A stretch of 64,000 bases of DNA from Sphingomonas yantingensis (GTDB taxonomy: Bacteria > Pseudomonadota > Alphaproteobacteria > Sphingomonadales > Sphingomonadaceae): assembly GCF_014199325.1 (NCBI RefSeq), contig NZ_JACIJJ010000006.1, positions 62,001 to 126,000 on the forward strand, read 5' to 3'. Positions 42,005-50,438 of this stretch are shown piece by piece (the stretch's first letter is position 1; each line of letters begins with the position of its first letter). The notes beneath the pieces were generated by a model. It ran no database searches, was not told where the DNA came from, and was given only the letters and a program-made list of their open reading frames with translations. A program made the position numbers and the translations under genes.

Positions 42005-42589
42005 ATGTTCGGAAGACATCATCAACATCACAGGGGTGGTCACGGCCGCTTCGCCATGCGCGGCGGTCGTCACGGCGGGCCGTTCGCGATCGAGATCGAC
42101 CTGGGCGAGGGGCCGCGGCGCGGCGGCGGCGGGCGTCGGCGCTTCGACGGCGACGAACTGCGCCTCATCCTTCTCAAGCTGATCGCAGAGGCGGCGCGCC
42201 ACGGCTACGACCTCATCCGCGAGATCGAGGCGCGGACCGGCGGCGCCTATGCCCCCAGCCCCGGCGTCGTCTATCCGACGCTCACGCTCCTCGACGAGAT
42301 GGGGCTGATCGAACAGGCGGCGAGCGAGGGCACCAAGAAGCTGTTCGCCGCGACCCCGGCGGGCGAGGCGCATCTGGCCGAGCATGCCGAAAAGGTCGAG
42401 GCGCTGTTGGCGCGGCTGACCGACCTGTCCGATGCGCGTGCGCGGGGCGAGGGCGGGCCGGTGCGCCGGGCGATGCACAACCTAAAGGCTGCGGTGATCG
42501 GCCGCGTGTCTCAGGGCGCGGAGACCGAGACGCTGCACGCCATCACCGACATCCTCGACGACGCAGCGCGCCGCATCGAACGCCTGTGA
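42005..42589 (+). CDS. PadR family regulator with His/Gly-rich N-terminus
   Basis: This 194-residue protein begins with about 40 residues rich in His, Gly and Arg (MFGRHHQHHRGGHGRFAMRG). The winged helix of PadR (LRLILLKLIAEAARHGYDLIREIEARTGGAYAPSPGVVYPTLTLLDEMGLIE) and a C-terminal helical dimerisation region follow. The His-rich lead may bind metal. A three-half-site operator is just upstream, suggesting autorepression. The DUF2218 gene follows 11 bases after the stop, and that pairing points to iron or siderophore control. Confidence 0.92.
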   Translation: MFGRHHQHHRGGHGRFAMRGGRHGGPFAIEIDLGEGPRRGGGGRRRFDGDELRLILLKLIAEAARHGYDLIREIEARTGGAYAPSPGVVYPTLTLLDEMGLIEQAASEGTKKLFAATPAGEAHLAEHAEKVEALLARLTDLSDARARGEGGPVRRAMHNLKAAVIGRVSQGAETETLHAITDILDDAARRIERL

Positions 42590-42600
42590 AGGACGAGCCC

Positions 42601-42921
42601 ATGACCTACACCACCACTGCCGCAGTCCCGACCGAGCACGTCTCGAAATATCTCCAGCAGCTCTGCAAACACTGGACGCACAACCTTGCCGTCGAGTTCG
42701 ACGCCGATCACGGCCGCGTCGTGTTCCCGAAGGACGCGCGCGGAGCCGAGTGGCCGGGCGACGCGGTTGTGCGCTTCGATGCGGCGCCGGGCGCGCTCAC
42801 CATCACGATCGAGGCGAGCGCCGACGGCCAGCGACAGGGCCTCAAGGGCGCAGTCGAACGCCACCTCGACCGCTTCGCGTTCCGCGAGGCACCGATGACC
42901 TACGACTGGCAGGATGCGTGA
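42601..42921 (+). CDS. DUF2218 domain-containing protein
   Basis: This 106-residue protein has the DUF2218 pattern: an N-terminal strand (TAAVPTEHVSKYLQQLCKHWTHN), a middle GRVVFP, and ITIEASADGQRQGLKGAVERHLDRFAFRE. DUF2218 occurs alone or fused to siderophore-interacting reductases. ATG 42601 has AAGGACGAG upstream; a GTG at 42586 overlapping the PadR stop is an alternative. It is in a likely operon with the PadR regulator, and no siderophore-interacting protein gene is next to it. Confidence 0.88.
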   Translation: MTYTTTAAVPTEHVSKYLQQLCKHWTHNLAVEFDADHGRVVFPKDARGAEWPGDAVVRFDAAPGALTITIEASADGQRQGLKGAVERHLDRFAFREAPMTYDWQDA

Positions 42922-42929
42922 GTACCTTG

Positions 42930-42956
42930 GTTACCCCGGATCAAGTCCGGGGTGAC
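42930..42956. repeat. Half copy of the GGATCAAGTCCGGGG palindromic element
   Basis: GTTACCCCGGATCAAGTCCGGGGTGAC is a single-hairpin form (27 bp) of the element seen at 4858, 29826 and 57379. On the minus strand it contributes the last residues (SPRT) and the TGA stop (42941-42943) of the glycosyltransferase gene. Confidence 0.75.
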
Positions 42957-44098
42957 GGGGCTTTCATGAGCTCGAGATACGCGTCCAGCACCGCCCTGTT
43001 CGCCGTATCCCAGACGTAGCGTTGCGCCGCGCGGTTCCCGGCCGCGCCCGCCGAGCGGCGAAGCCCCTCGTCCTCGACCAGCCGCTGGATCGCGTCGGCA
43101 TAGGCGGCGACGTCGGTCGGGGGGACGAGGAAGCCGGTCACGCCCTCCTCGACCAGGTCGATCGCGCCGGTTGCGCGCGCGGCGACGACGGGAACCCCTG
43201 CGGCCATCGCCTCGGTCGTCACGTTGCCGAAAGTTTCGGTGACGCTCGGCATGAAGAACACGTCCATCCCAGCGACCGCACGGCCGAGGTCGTCGCCCGA
43301 CTGGAAGCCGGTGAACACCGCTTGCGGCACGCGCTCGGCGAACCAGCCGCGTGCCGGCCCCTCGCCGATCACCAGCACCTTGTGTGGCACGCCGCGGCGG
43401 CGCAGTTCGCCGACCACATCGGCAAAGATGCCGAGGCCCTTTTCGAGCACCAACCGGCCGAGAAAGCCCACCGCCACTTCGCCATCCGCGATGCCGAGCG
43501 AGCGGCGCCACGCCTCGTCACGGCGGCCGGGGTTGAAGCGTGCATGGTCGATCCCGCGCGACCAGATGCCGATCGGGCTCGTCACGCCCCATTCGCGCAG
43601 CAGGGTCGCCATGCCGGGGCTGGGCACCATCACCCGGTCGGCGCGGTTGTAGAAGCGGGTCGACAGCTTCACCGCCAGCGGCTCGAGAAAGCCGATGCCG
43701 TAATAGCGCGGGTAGGTCTCGAACCGGGTGTGCAGCGAGGCGAGCGTCGGGATGCCGCGCTTCTTCGCCCAGGTCAGCATCCGGTGCCCCGACCAGTCGG
43801 GGGCCGAGACATGGACGATATCGGGGCGATACGCCTCCAGATCGGCACGCACGCTAGGCGGAAGGCCGCGGCCCAATTTGTATTCGTCGCGCCCGCCGGG
43901 CAAAGGCACAGCCGGCACGTCGACCAAGTCCCCGGTCGCCGGGAAGGCGGGCTTCACCACCGTCGGCGAATAGGCGCGATAGGTGACGCCCTTGTCGATA
44001 AGGAACGCCGCCAGCCGGTTCAGCGCCTGGTTCGCGCCGTCCCGCACGTAATTATAGTTGCCGCTATAAAGCGCGATCCGGAGGTCCTGGGGCTGCAT
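42941..44098 (-). CDS. Glycosyltransferase family 4 protein
   Basis: This 385-residue GT-B fold enzyme has a first domain starting IALYSGNYNYVRDGANQALNRL and a second with FLGRLVLEKGLGIF, VLVIGEGPARGW and the donor-site motif PSVTETFGNVTTEAMAAGVPVVAARATG (E-x7-E type, retaining). It resembles bacterial mannosyl- or glucosyltransferases acting on lipid acceptors, but donor and acceptor cannot be read from the sequence. Its C-terminus and stop codon come from a palindromic repeat. Confidence 0.92.
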   Translation of the reverse strand: MQPQDLRIALYSGNYNYVRDGANQALNRLAAFLIDKGVTYRAYSPTVVKPAFPATGDLVDVPAVPLPGGRDEYKLGRGLPPSVRADLEAYRPDIVHVSAPDWSGHRMLTWAKKRGIPTLASLHTRFETYPRYYGIGFLEPLAVKLSTRFYNRADRVMVPSPGMATLLREWGVTSPIGIWSRGIDHARFNPGRRDEAWRRSLGIADGEVAVGFLGRLVLEKGLGIFADVVGELRRRGVPHKVLVIGEGPARGWFAERVPQAVFTGFQSGDDLGRAVAGMDVFFMPSVTETFGNVTTEAMAAGVPVVAARATGAIDLVEEGVTGFLVPPTDVAAYADAIQRLVEDEGLRRSAGAAGNRAAQRYVWDTANRAVLDAYLELMKAPSPRT

Positions 44099-44196
44099 CG
44101 CGGCTCCGCTTAGACCGGATACGGCCCTTTGGCCATTGGAACGAAGCCCCCCGAATCAGGTTAGCTTGGCGAAACAGAACTTTCGGGAGCAGCCGC

Positions 44197-44415
44197 ATGT
44201 CCAACGCCTTTCGCAAGGGTCAGGCCGTAAAGTGGGAATGGGGTCAGGGGACCGCCAAAGGCAAGGTCGCCGACAAGTTCACCCGCCGTGTCCAGCGCAC
44301 GATCAAGGGGTCCAAGGTCGTCAAGAACGGGACCGAGGACAATCCCGCCTATCTGGTCGAACAGGACGACGGCGATCAGGTACTGAAGCGCGGCAGCGAA
44401 CTGAGCGCGGGCTGA
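44197..44415 (+). CDS. DUF2945 (hypervirulence-associated TUDOR-like) protein
   Basis: This 72-residue, basic, beta-rich protein (FRKGQAVKWEWGQGTAKGKV, then NPAYLVEQDDGDQVLKRGSEL) matches the DUF2945 family, whose fold is TUDOR-like. The function is unknown, possibly RNA or DNA binding. Start ATG 44197 with CGGGAG about 8 bases upstream. Its 3' end overlaps the leftward STAS-like gene by 40 bases tail to tail. Confidence 0.88.
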   Translation: MSNAFRKGQAVKWEWGQGTAKGKVADKFTRRVQRTIKGSKVVKNGTEDNPAYLVEQDDGDQVLKRGSELSAG

Positions 44416-44777
44416 GCCGGACGCCGCGCGGCGATCAACCAGTCGAGCGCGGCATCGGCGGTGGCGGCGACCTCCAGATAGGGCTGGCGCATCTCGCGCA
44501 GCACCTGAAGCGCCGCGAGCTTGCTCTGCGTGACGACGGCAATCCGCGTGGCGGGCGGAAATCCGGCGAACTCGCGGCGAAAGGCGGCCAGCGATTCCTG
44601 GCTCTGGACGCCCGCTTCGGCCATATCGATTCGCAGCAAGTAGCCAGGGGCGAACGCCATCTCCTCGAACTGGCGCCGCACCATCGCCGCGTAGCGCGCG
44701 ACCTCCCGCGGGCAGAACAGGCCGCTCCACCGCACGTCGAGCAGATCGAAACCGCGATCGAAATCAAAGGCGTACAT
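44376..44777 (-). CDS. STAS/SpoIIAA-like small protein
   Basis: This 133-residue protein has alternating strands and helices with the SpoIIAA/STAS-like feel: WSGLFCPREVARYAAMVRRQ, LLRIDMAEAGVQSQESLAAF and IAVVTQSKLAALQVLREM. It has no enzyme motifs. Proteins like this are common in sphingomonads and may be regulatory. Start ATG 44777, divergent from radA, with 87 bases between the starts. Confidence 0.7.
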   Translation of the reverse strand: MYAFDFDRGFDLLDVRWSGLFCPREVARYAAMVRRQFEEMAFAPGYLLRIDMAEAGVQSQESLAAFRREFAGFPPATRIAVVTQSKLAALQVLREMRQPYLEVAATADAALDWLIAARRPAQPALSSLPRFST

Positions 44778-44864
44778 GAGCCGGGCTTATCCCCCACGCC
44801 TTTCGAAAGCGTAAGCGGGGCGGTGCATATTCCCCTTTCGTTCTGCGCCTGCTAAGCTCGCGTC

Positions 44865-46235
44865 ATGGCGAAACCCCGCAAGCGTTATGTGTGTCAGGCG
44901 TGCGGCAGCGCCACCGCGCAATGGGCGGGGCAATGCACCGACTGCGGCGAGTGGAACACGCTGGTCGAGGAAGCGCCCGTCGCGGTCACGCCGTTCCAGC
45001 AGAAGCACAATCTGCAATCCGGCGGGCGCGCGATCCTGCTTTCCGGCCTCGACACCGACGTAGCGCTGCCCGACCGGATGGCGACGGGCATCGCCGAACT
45101 CGACCGCGCGCTGGGCGGCGGATTCGTCGAGGGGTCGGCGACGCTGATCGGCGGCGATCCGGGAATCGGCAAATCGACGCTGCTGCTGCAAGCCACTGCG
45201 AAGCTGGCGCTAGCGGGCAAGCGGGTCGCCTATGTTTCGGGCGAGGAAGCGGCGGACCAGGTGCGGCTGCGCGCGCGGCGGCTGGGCCTCGGCAACGCGC
45301 CGGTGCAACTGGCGGCGGCGACGTCGGTGCGTGACATCCTGACGACGCTGGGCGGGGCCAATCCGCCCGACCTGCTCGTCATCGATTCGATCCAGACGAT
45401 GCACTCCGACCTGATCGAGGGCGCGCCCGGCACCGTAAGCCAGGTGCGCGCGGCGGCGGGCGAGCTCATCCGCTTCGCCAAGGAGCGCGGCACCGCGGTC
45501 GTGCTCGTGGGCCACGTCACCAAGGACGGCAGCCTCGCCGGCCCGCGGGTGATGGAGCATATGGTCGACACCGTGCTCGCGTTCGAGGGGGAGCGCAGCC
45601 ACCAGTACCGCATCCTGCGCGCGATCAAGAACCGCTTCGGCGGCACCGACGAGATCGGCGTCTTCGCGATGGAGACGCAGGGGCTGTCGGAGATCGCCAA
45701 CCCCTCCAGCCTGTTCCTCACCAGTCGCGACGAGGGGGTGACGGGCACCGTGGTCTTCCCCGCGCTGGAGGGGACGCGGCCGGTGCTGGTCGAGGTGCAG
45801 GCGCTAACCGTGCGGCTGGCAAGCGGGGCGACGCCGCGGCGCGCGGTGGTGGGTTGGGACAGCGGGCGGCTGTCGATGATCCTGGCGGTGCTGGAAGCGC
45901 GGTGCGGGCTCAGCTTCTCGTCGGCGGAGGTCTATCTCAACATCGCCGGCGGCTACCGCGTGTCGGACCCGGCAGCAGACCTGGCGGTGGCGGCGGCGCT
46001 GGTCTCGGCGCTCAGCGAACGCGCGGTGCCGATCGATGCGGTCGCGTTCGGCGAGATCGCGCTGTCGGGCGAAGTGCGGCCGGTCGCGCACGCCAATCTG
46101 CGCCTCAAGGAAGCCGCCAAGCTCGGCTTCGGCCGTGCGCTCGCCTCCACCGCGCCGGGGACGGAGGAATCGGGGATGCGGCTCCAGTCGTTCCGAACGC
46201 TCGGCGCGTTCGTCGAGCATCTGCTGGGGCGTTAG
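44865..46235 (+). CDS. radA: DNA repair protein RadA
   Basis: This 456-residue RadA/Sms ATPase has an N-terminal zinc ribbon (YVCQACGSATAQWAGQCTDCGEW), Walker A GGDPGIGKSTLLLQ, the hallmark AIKNRFGGTDEIGVF, and a C-terminal Lon-like S5 domain. It drives branch migration of recombination intermediates and aids transformation and repair. Together with recX, comM and rarA it gives this window several recombination proteins, though they are not in one operon. Confidence 0.96.
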   Translation: MAKPRKRYVCQACGSATAQWAGQCTDCGEWNTLVEEAPVAVTPFQQKHNLQSGGRAILLSGLDTDVALPDRMATGIAELDRALGGGFVEGSATLIGGDPGIGKSTLLLQATAKLALAGKRVAYVSGEEAADQVRLRARRLGLGNAPVQLAAATSVRDILTTLGGANPPDLLVIDSIQTMHSDLIEGAPGTVSQVRAAAGELIRFAKERGTAVVLVGHVTKDGSLAGPRVMEHMVDTVLAFEGERSHQYRILRAIKNRFGGTDEIGVFAMETQGLSEIANPSSLFLTSRDEGVTGTVVFPALEGTRPVLVEVQALTVRLASGATPRRAVVGWDSGRLSMILAVLEARCGLSFSSAEVYLNIAGGYRVSDPAADLAVAAALVSALSERAVPIDAVAFGEIALSGEVRPVAHANLRLKEAAKLGFGRALASTAPGTEESGMRLQSFRTLGAFVEHLLGR

Positions 46236-46963
46236 CGACAGGTCCGCCACCCGCCCGCGCCGCGCTCAGCCTGGTCGAGGTGGAAATGGTCGGCGTGCGC
46301 GGCGTTGTAGTCGGGTGAGAGCACCGTCGCGAACACGTCGCAGGCGCCCCTTCGCACCTCGCGCAGGAAGGCACCCTTGGCGCCCTCGTCCTTCCAGTCG
46401 CCGACGATGGTGATGCGCGTGCCGTCCGAGAGGCGGAAACCCGCTACGTCGACGGCATCGGCGGTGGCGTGCTCGGAATAGTCGCCGGTGTCGCGGCCGT
46501 ACATCCTGCGGCAATTATAGCTGCCGATATGATCAATCCGCCGCACCTTCGCCCCGAAATGCTTCTGCGCGGCGGGCTGAACGACGTTCCATTCCCACAT
46601 TGCCAGCGCCGCCGCGACGGGGCAGGAGATGCCGAGATCGGCGGGCGAGAAGGCGATCGTCCGCGCGCCGCCCGCCGCGAACCGCACCCCGTCGCGATAG
46701 CCGCAGGACGGCCCCGCATCGACGGGCGCGAGCGCGGTGTAGCGGACGCCCGCCTGTTCGAGCAGCCGGCGGCACTCGGCGAAATCCTGCGTCAGCGCAG
46801 TCAGCTTGCGCCCGGTGAACATCCCCACCGGCTGGCTGAGGTCGAGCGGCGTCCAGGGCAGGTTCTGCGGCCGGCTCTTCATCCAGGCATAGACGGCGAA
46901 GACGGCGGCAAGCACCAGACCGGCGATCATCACCGCGCCGACGATCCGCCGCACCTCGCTCAC
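46232..46963 (-). CDS. Extensin-like C-terminal domain protein
   Basis: This 243-residue protein has an N-terminal membrane helix (VGAVMIAGLVLAAVFAVYAW) and an extensin-like domain: CRRLLEQAGVRYTAL, SCGYRDGVRF, SCPVAAALAMWEWNVVQPAAQKHFG, and a C-terminal SEHATADAVDVAGFRLSDG with likely zinc-peptidase-type His/Asp. This domain belongs to a D-Ala-D-Ala carboxypeptidase-like fold acting on cell-wall peptides. The start is GTG 46963, overlapping the NUDIX gene stop as GTGA. It is the last gene of a four-gene leftward operon. Confidence 0.85.
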   Translation of the reverse strand: MSEVRRIVGAVMIAGLVLAAVFAVYAWMKSRPQNLPWTPLDLSQPVGMFTGRKLTALTQDFAECRRLLEQAGVRYTALAPVDAGPSCGYRDGVRFAAGGARTIAFSPADLGISCPVAAALAMWEWNVVQPAAQKHFGAKVRRIDHIGSYNCRRMYGRDTGDYSEHATADAVDVAGFRLSDGTRITIVGDWKDEGAKGAFLREVRRGACDVFATVLSPDYNAAHADHFHLDQAERGAGGWRTCR

Positions 46964-47664
46964 GCGCGCTCCGCCGAGGCCATGGGCTCGGCGGTCACCG
47001 GATAGCCGAGGTCACCCGGGATGCAGAGGTGCGGCACGCCGCCGCGATCCTCGACCCACGGCGTCACGGTTTGCACGGGGCGGGCGCAGGCATCGGCGAG
47101 CGCGACCTCGACGCTTTCAAAGGTCGCGAGCCGTTCGAGATTGCGGCGGGTGGGGAAGATGATTCGCCCATCCCCCGCCAGCACGTCAGCGGGGCGCGTC
47201 CAGAAGGCGCGCGCGTTCTCCTCTCCATCGGCCTCCGGCTCACCATCGCCGCGCGCGAGGTAGAAGCGCGTATCGAAGATGCGATGCGGCAGGCCGAGCG
47301 GCAGCCAGCGTGCGAAATAGACCAGTGTGTCGAGGTCGAAGGCGTCGGTGGGAAGCAGCGTCTCCGCGGGTTCGCCCGCCAGTAAGGCTTCGCGGTGTTT
47401 GGCAAGGCTCGAGTCGATGCCGATGGCGAGGCCGACTTCTTCAATCGTCTCGCGGATTGCGGCGATGCGGGCGGCGGTGTCCTCGGGATCGCCGCCGATC
47501 GCGCGCGCGATGGCGTGGTCGCCCGCATCGATCCTCCCGCCGGGGAAGACCAGCGCGCCGCCGGCAAAGGCGAGGGTGGCGCCGCGCTCGACCATCAGCA
47601 CTTCGGGGCCGCCCGGCCGGTCGCGCAGAATGACCAGCGTCGCGGCGGGGATCGGATCGCTCAC
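46960..47664 (-). CDS. NUDIX hydrolase with an interrupted Nudix box
   Basis: This 234-residue protein starts VSDPIPAATLVILRD. The Nudix region reads GGALVFPGGRIDAGDHAIARAIGG, then AAIRETIEEVGL. The consensus REUXEEXGU half is intact, but about ten residues separate it from the GG half, as in NUDT7/NUDT19-type CoA diphosphatases. It may hydrolyse a nucleoside diphosphate-linked metabolite. GTG 47664 overlaps the DUF427 stop (GTGA). Confidence 0.85.
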   Translation of the reverse strand: MSDPIPAATLVILRDRPGGPEVLMVERGATLAFAGGALVFPGGRIDAGDHAIARAIGGDPEDTAARIAAIRETIEEVGLAIGIDSSLAKHREALLAGEPAETLLPTDAFDLDTLVYFARWLPLGLPHRIFDTRFYLARGDGEPEADGEENARAFWTRPADVLAGDGRIIFPTRRNLERLATFESVEVALADACARPVQTVTPWVEDRGGVPHLCIPGDLGYPVTAEPMASAERA

Positions 47665-48155
47665 CAGAAGCGCGATCCCGGGCCGCCCTTGAACGGGCCG
47701 GCAAGGTCGCTCGTCACCCAGCCGCCGTAGAAGCCGCCCGGCTGCGGCAGGGCGCGCTCCCCATCGACGAGGCAGGTGTCGAACAGATGCGGGTAGAAGG
47801 CGAAATGCCCGGCGATCGAGGCGAAGGGGCGGGTCGGGTCGGCATAGCTCCATACTGCGGCGGCGATCGTCTCCCCGCCGACGCGCACGTCGAAATAGCG
47901 CGCCTGCCCCTTCCATTCGCACAGGCTGCGCTGCGCGGTGGGCGTGAGGAGGTCGGTCGCGACGTCTTCCGCCGGGAAATAATAGGTGGGCGGGTGGCTG
48001 GTCTCGAGCGTGCGGACGCCGCGGCGCGTGTCGGCGATCGTCACGCCGCGATGGCGGACGATCAGGTGGCGGCTGGTCGGCTCAGCAATGGCGGGGCGGG
48101 GATAGTCCCAGACGCTCTCCTGCCCCGGCAGCGGCTTGTCGGGAACGGGCCTCAT
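47661..48155 (-). CDS. DUF427 domain-containing protein
   Basis: This 164-residue protein has the DUF427 pattern: VWDYPRPAIAEPTSRHLIVRHRGV, LETSHPPTYYFPAEDV, CEWKGQARYFDVRVGG and AAVWSYADPTRPFASIAGHFAFYP. The function of the family is not known. ATG 48155 overlaps the DCC gene stop (ATGA). Part of the DCC-DUF427-NUDIX-extensin operon. Confidence 0.93.
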   Translation of the reverse strand: MRPVPDKPLPGQESVWDYPRPAIAEPTSRHLIVRHRGVTIADTRRGVRTLETSHPPTYYFPAEDVATDLLTPTAQRSLCEWKGQARYFDVRVGGETIAAAVWSYADPTRPFASIAGHFAFYPHLFDTCLVDGERALPQPGGFYGGWVTSDLAGPFKGGPGSRFW

Positions 48156-48496
48156 GCCAGCCACCGTTGTAGGCGCGGGCGGACGGTCAGGAAGCGGTTG
48201 TAGAGGCGGTCGAGAAACTTCAGCACTGTGGCGTTGCGCGCAGCGAGGCCAAGCGGGCGAAGTACCGGGATCGCCCGCCACATCGCCGCGAACGCCGCCG
48301 CGCCGGACAGCAGCCGGCCGTCCTCGATCGCGTGAAAGCGAGCCAGCGCGGCGTGCCGGTCGATCGGGCAGGAGGCGCCGGGATCGGCCACATCGACGAA
48401 CGCGATCGCGCCGCGCCGGTCGAGCCGCCGCATCAGCGCGATCTCTCGCGCGCAAAGCGGACAGGCGCCATCGTGGAAGACGGTGAGCTTCGGCAT
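48152..48496 (-). CDS. DCC-type thiol-disulphide oxidoreductase (DUF393)
   Basis: This 114-residue protein has the DCC motif FHDGACPLCAREIALMRR at the N-terminus (C-x-x-C), a middle VDVADPGASC and the C-terminal LYNRFLTVRPRLQRWL. DUF393 proteins form a thioredoxin-like fold of uncertain role, often linked to lipid or wax-ester loci. Start ATG 48496. It is the first gene of a four-gene leftward operon with 4-base overlaps throughout. Confidence 0.92.
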   Translation of the reverse strand: MPKLTVFHDGACPLCAREIALMRRLDRRGAIAFVDVADPGASCPIDRHAALARFHAIEDGRLLSGAAAFAAMWRAIPVLRPLGLAARNATVLKFLDRLYNRFLTVRPRLQRWLA

Positions 48497-48546
48497 CGAC
48501 CAAAGGTGGCGCTCGGTCCTCGCGGACGCAAGCACCGGCTAAAGCC

Positions 48547-49497
48547 TCAGCCGGCGCGACCCATCTTGAGGAACTTCGTCCGGCGGTCCTTGCGCAGTGC
48601 CTCGGGCGATTTGTCGTCGAGCGCCGCCAGCGCGGCCTCGATCGCGTCGCCAAGCGACAGGATCGCGGCGGCGGGATCGCGGTGCGCGCCGCCGAGCGGC
48701 TCGGCCACCACACGGTCAATGACGCCGAGCGTGATCAGGTCCTGTGCGGTCACCTTCATCGCCTCGGCAGCATCCGCGGCCTTGTCGGCGGTGCGCCACA
48801 GGATCGACGCGCATCCCTCGGGCGAGATCACCGAATAGACCGCGTGCTCCATCATCAGGACGGTGTTGCCCGCCGCCAGCGCCACCGCGCCGCCCGAACC
48901 GCCCTCGCCCAGGATCGAGGCGACCAGCGGCACGCCGAGGTTGAGGCAGGTCTCTGTCGCGCGCGCGATCGCCTCGGCCTGGCCGCGCTCCTCCGCCTGC
49001 ACGCCCGGGAACGCGCCGGAGGTGTCGACCAGCGTGATGACCGGCAGGCCGAAGCGGTCGGCGAGCTGCATCAGGCGGATGGCCTTGCGATACCCCTCGG
49101 GCTTGCCCATGCCGAAATTGTGGCGAAGCCGGCTGGCGGTGTCGTCGCCCTTCTCATGCCCGATCACCATCACCCGGCGACCGCGGAACCGGCCGAGGCC
49201 GCCGATGATCGCGGCATCGTCGGCGAAGGCGCGGTCGCCGCCCAAGGGCATGAAGTCCTCGATCAGCGCGGCGACATAGTGGAGGAAGTGCGGCCGCTCG
49301 GGATGGCGGGCGACCTGCGTCTTCTGCCACGGGGTGAGGCGGGCATAGGTCTCGCGCAGCAGCTTGTCGGACTTGGCCTGGATGCGGCCGACCTCGGCGT
49401 CGATATCCACCTCGCCCTCGGCGGCGGTGTCGCGCAGTTCGTCGATCCGGCCCTGAAGCTCGGCGATGGGTTTTTCGAAGTCGAGAAAGCTAGCCAT
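48547..49497 (-). CDS. accA: Acetyl-CoA carboxylase carboxyltransferase subunit alpha
   Basis: This 316-residue carboxyltransferase alpha subunit has the coiled N-terminus ([19 protein letters not shown]), [22 protein letters not shown], the oxyanion-hole region [24 protein letters not shown] and [15 protein letters not shown], and [13 protein letters not shown]. With AccD it transfers carboxyl from biotin to acetyl-CoA in fatty-acid synthesis. It follows xerD by 35 bases on the same strand. Confidence 0.97.
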   Translation of the reverse strand: MASFLDFEKPIAELQGRIDELRDTAAEGEVDIDAEVGRIQAKSDKLLRETYARLTPWQKTQVARHPERPHFLHYVAALIEDFMPLGGDRAFADDAAIIGGLGRFRGRRVMVIGHEKGDDTASRLRHNFGMGKPEGYRKAIRLMQLADRFGLPVITLVDTSGAFPGVQAEERGQAEAIARATETCLNLGVPLVASILGEGGSGGAVALAAGNTVLMMEHAVYSVISPEGCASILWRTADKAADAAEAMKVTAQDLITLGVIDRVVAEPLGGAHRDPAAAILSLGDAIEAALAALDDKSPEALRKDRRTKFLKMGRAG

Positions 49498-49532
49498 GCG
49501 ACCCGCGCGGTTAGGCGCATGGGGCGGCATCG

Positions 49533-50438
49533 TCAACTTGGAGGCAGGAGCTCGGCAAGCGGATGGCGAGCATTGACCAGCTCGACCAGCCGGCGGCTGT
49601 CGACATGGGTATAGATTTCGGTGGTCGCGATATCGGCATGGCCGAGCATCGCCTGGAGCGCACGCAGGTCCGCGCCGCCCTCCAACAGGTGCGTGGCGAA
49701 GGCGTGGCGCAGGACGTGCGGGCTCACGCGAGCGGGGGGGATGCCGGCGAGGGCGGCGAGCGCCTTGACCAGCTGATAGAGGCGGATGCGCGATAGATGG
49801 CCCTTCCCCGAGGGGAAGAGCCACGCCGTATCGGCGGGGACGTGCGCGCGCCATGCGCCGACCGCGGCGCGCGCGCGGTCGGAGATGGGGACGAGCCGCT
49901 CGCGCCCGCCCTTGCCCTTGAGGATCAGGAACGGGCGGTCGGGATGCACCGCGCCGCGCGGCAGCGACACGAGCTCGGTCGCGCGCAGGCCCGAGCCGTA
50001 GAGCAGCTCGATCAGTGCGGAGAGCCTGAGGTCGAGCGGGTCGGGGGGCACGCGCGCCAGCCGGTCGTCGATCGCGGCGAACAGGCGGTCGACCTCCGCG
50101 GAGGACAGGATCTTGGGCAGCGGGCGGCGGGTGCCGGGGCGGGGCAGCGCGTCCGATGGATCGTCGGCACGCAGGCCGTCGTCGATCAGGAAGCCGAAGA
50201 AGCGCCTGAGCGACGCCGCCTTGCGCGCGACCGTGGCGGGCGAGAGCGCGTCCCATCCGTCGGCGAGGCGGGCGAGCGCGGCGGGATCGGCCGTGCCGAG
50301 TCCGCCGCCGAGCGCCTCGGACGCACGGCGCAGATCGGTGCCGTAGGCGGCGAGCGTGTTGCGCGCGGCACCGCGCTCGGCGCTCAGCATGTCGAGAAAG
50401 CGGTCGATGAGGGCGGCGTCCGGGCCGGCCGCATTCAC
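49533..50438 (-). CDS. xerD: Tyrosine recombinase XerD
   Basis: This 301-residue tyrosine recombinase has an N-terminal core-binding domain ([26 protein letters not shown]) and catalytic residues in order: Arg in [10 protein letters not shown], Lys in [11 protein letters not shown], His-x-x-Arg in [14 protein letters not shown], His in [16 protein letters not shown] with the nucleophile Tyr. This fits XerD/XerC dimer resolution at dif. The GTG start at 50438 overlaps the upstream gene's stop (GTGA). Confidence 0.95.
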   Translation of the reverse strand: MNAAGPDAALIDRFLDMLSAERGAARNTLAAYGTDLRRASEALGGGLGTADPAALARLADGWDALSPATVARKAASLRRFFGFLIDDGLRADDPSDALPRPGTRRPLPKILSSAEVDRLFAAIDDRLARVPPDPLDLRLSALIELLYGSGLRATELVSLPRGAVHPDRPFLILKGKGGRERLVPISDRARAAVGAWRAHVPADTAWLFPSGKGHLSRIRLYQLVKALAALAGIPPARVSPHVLRHAFATHLLEGGADLRALQAMLGHADIATTEIYTHVDSRRLVELVNARHPLAELLPPS

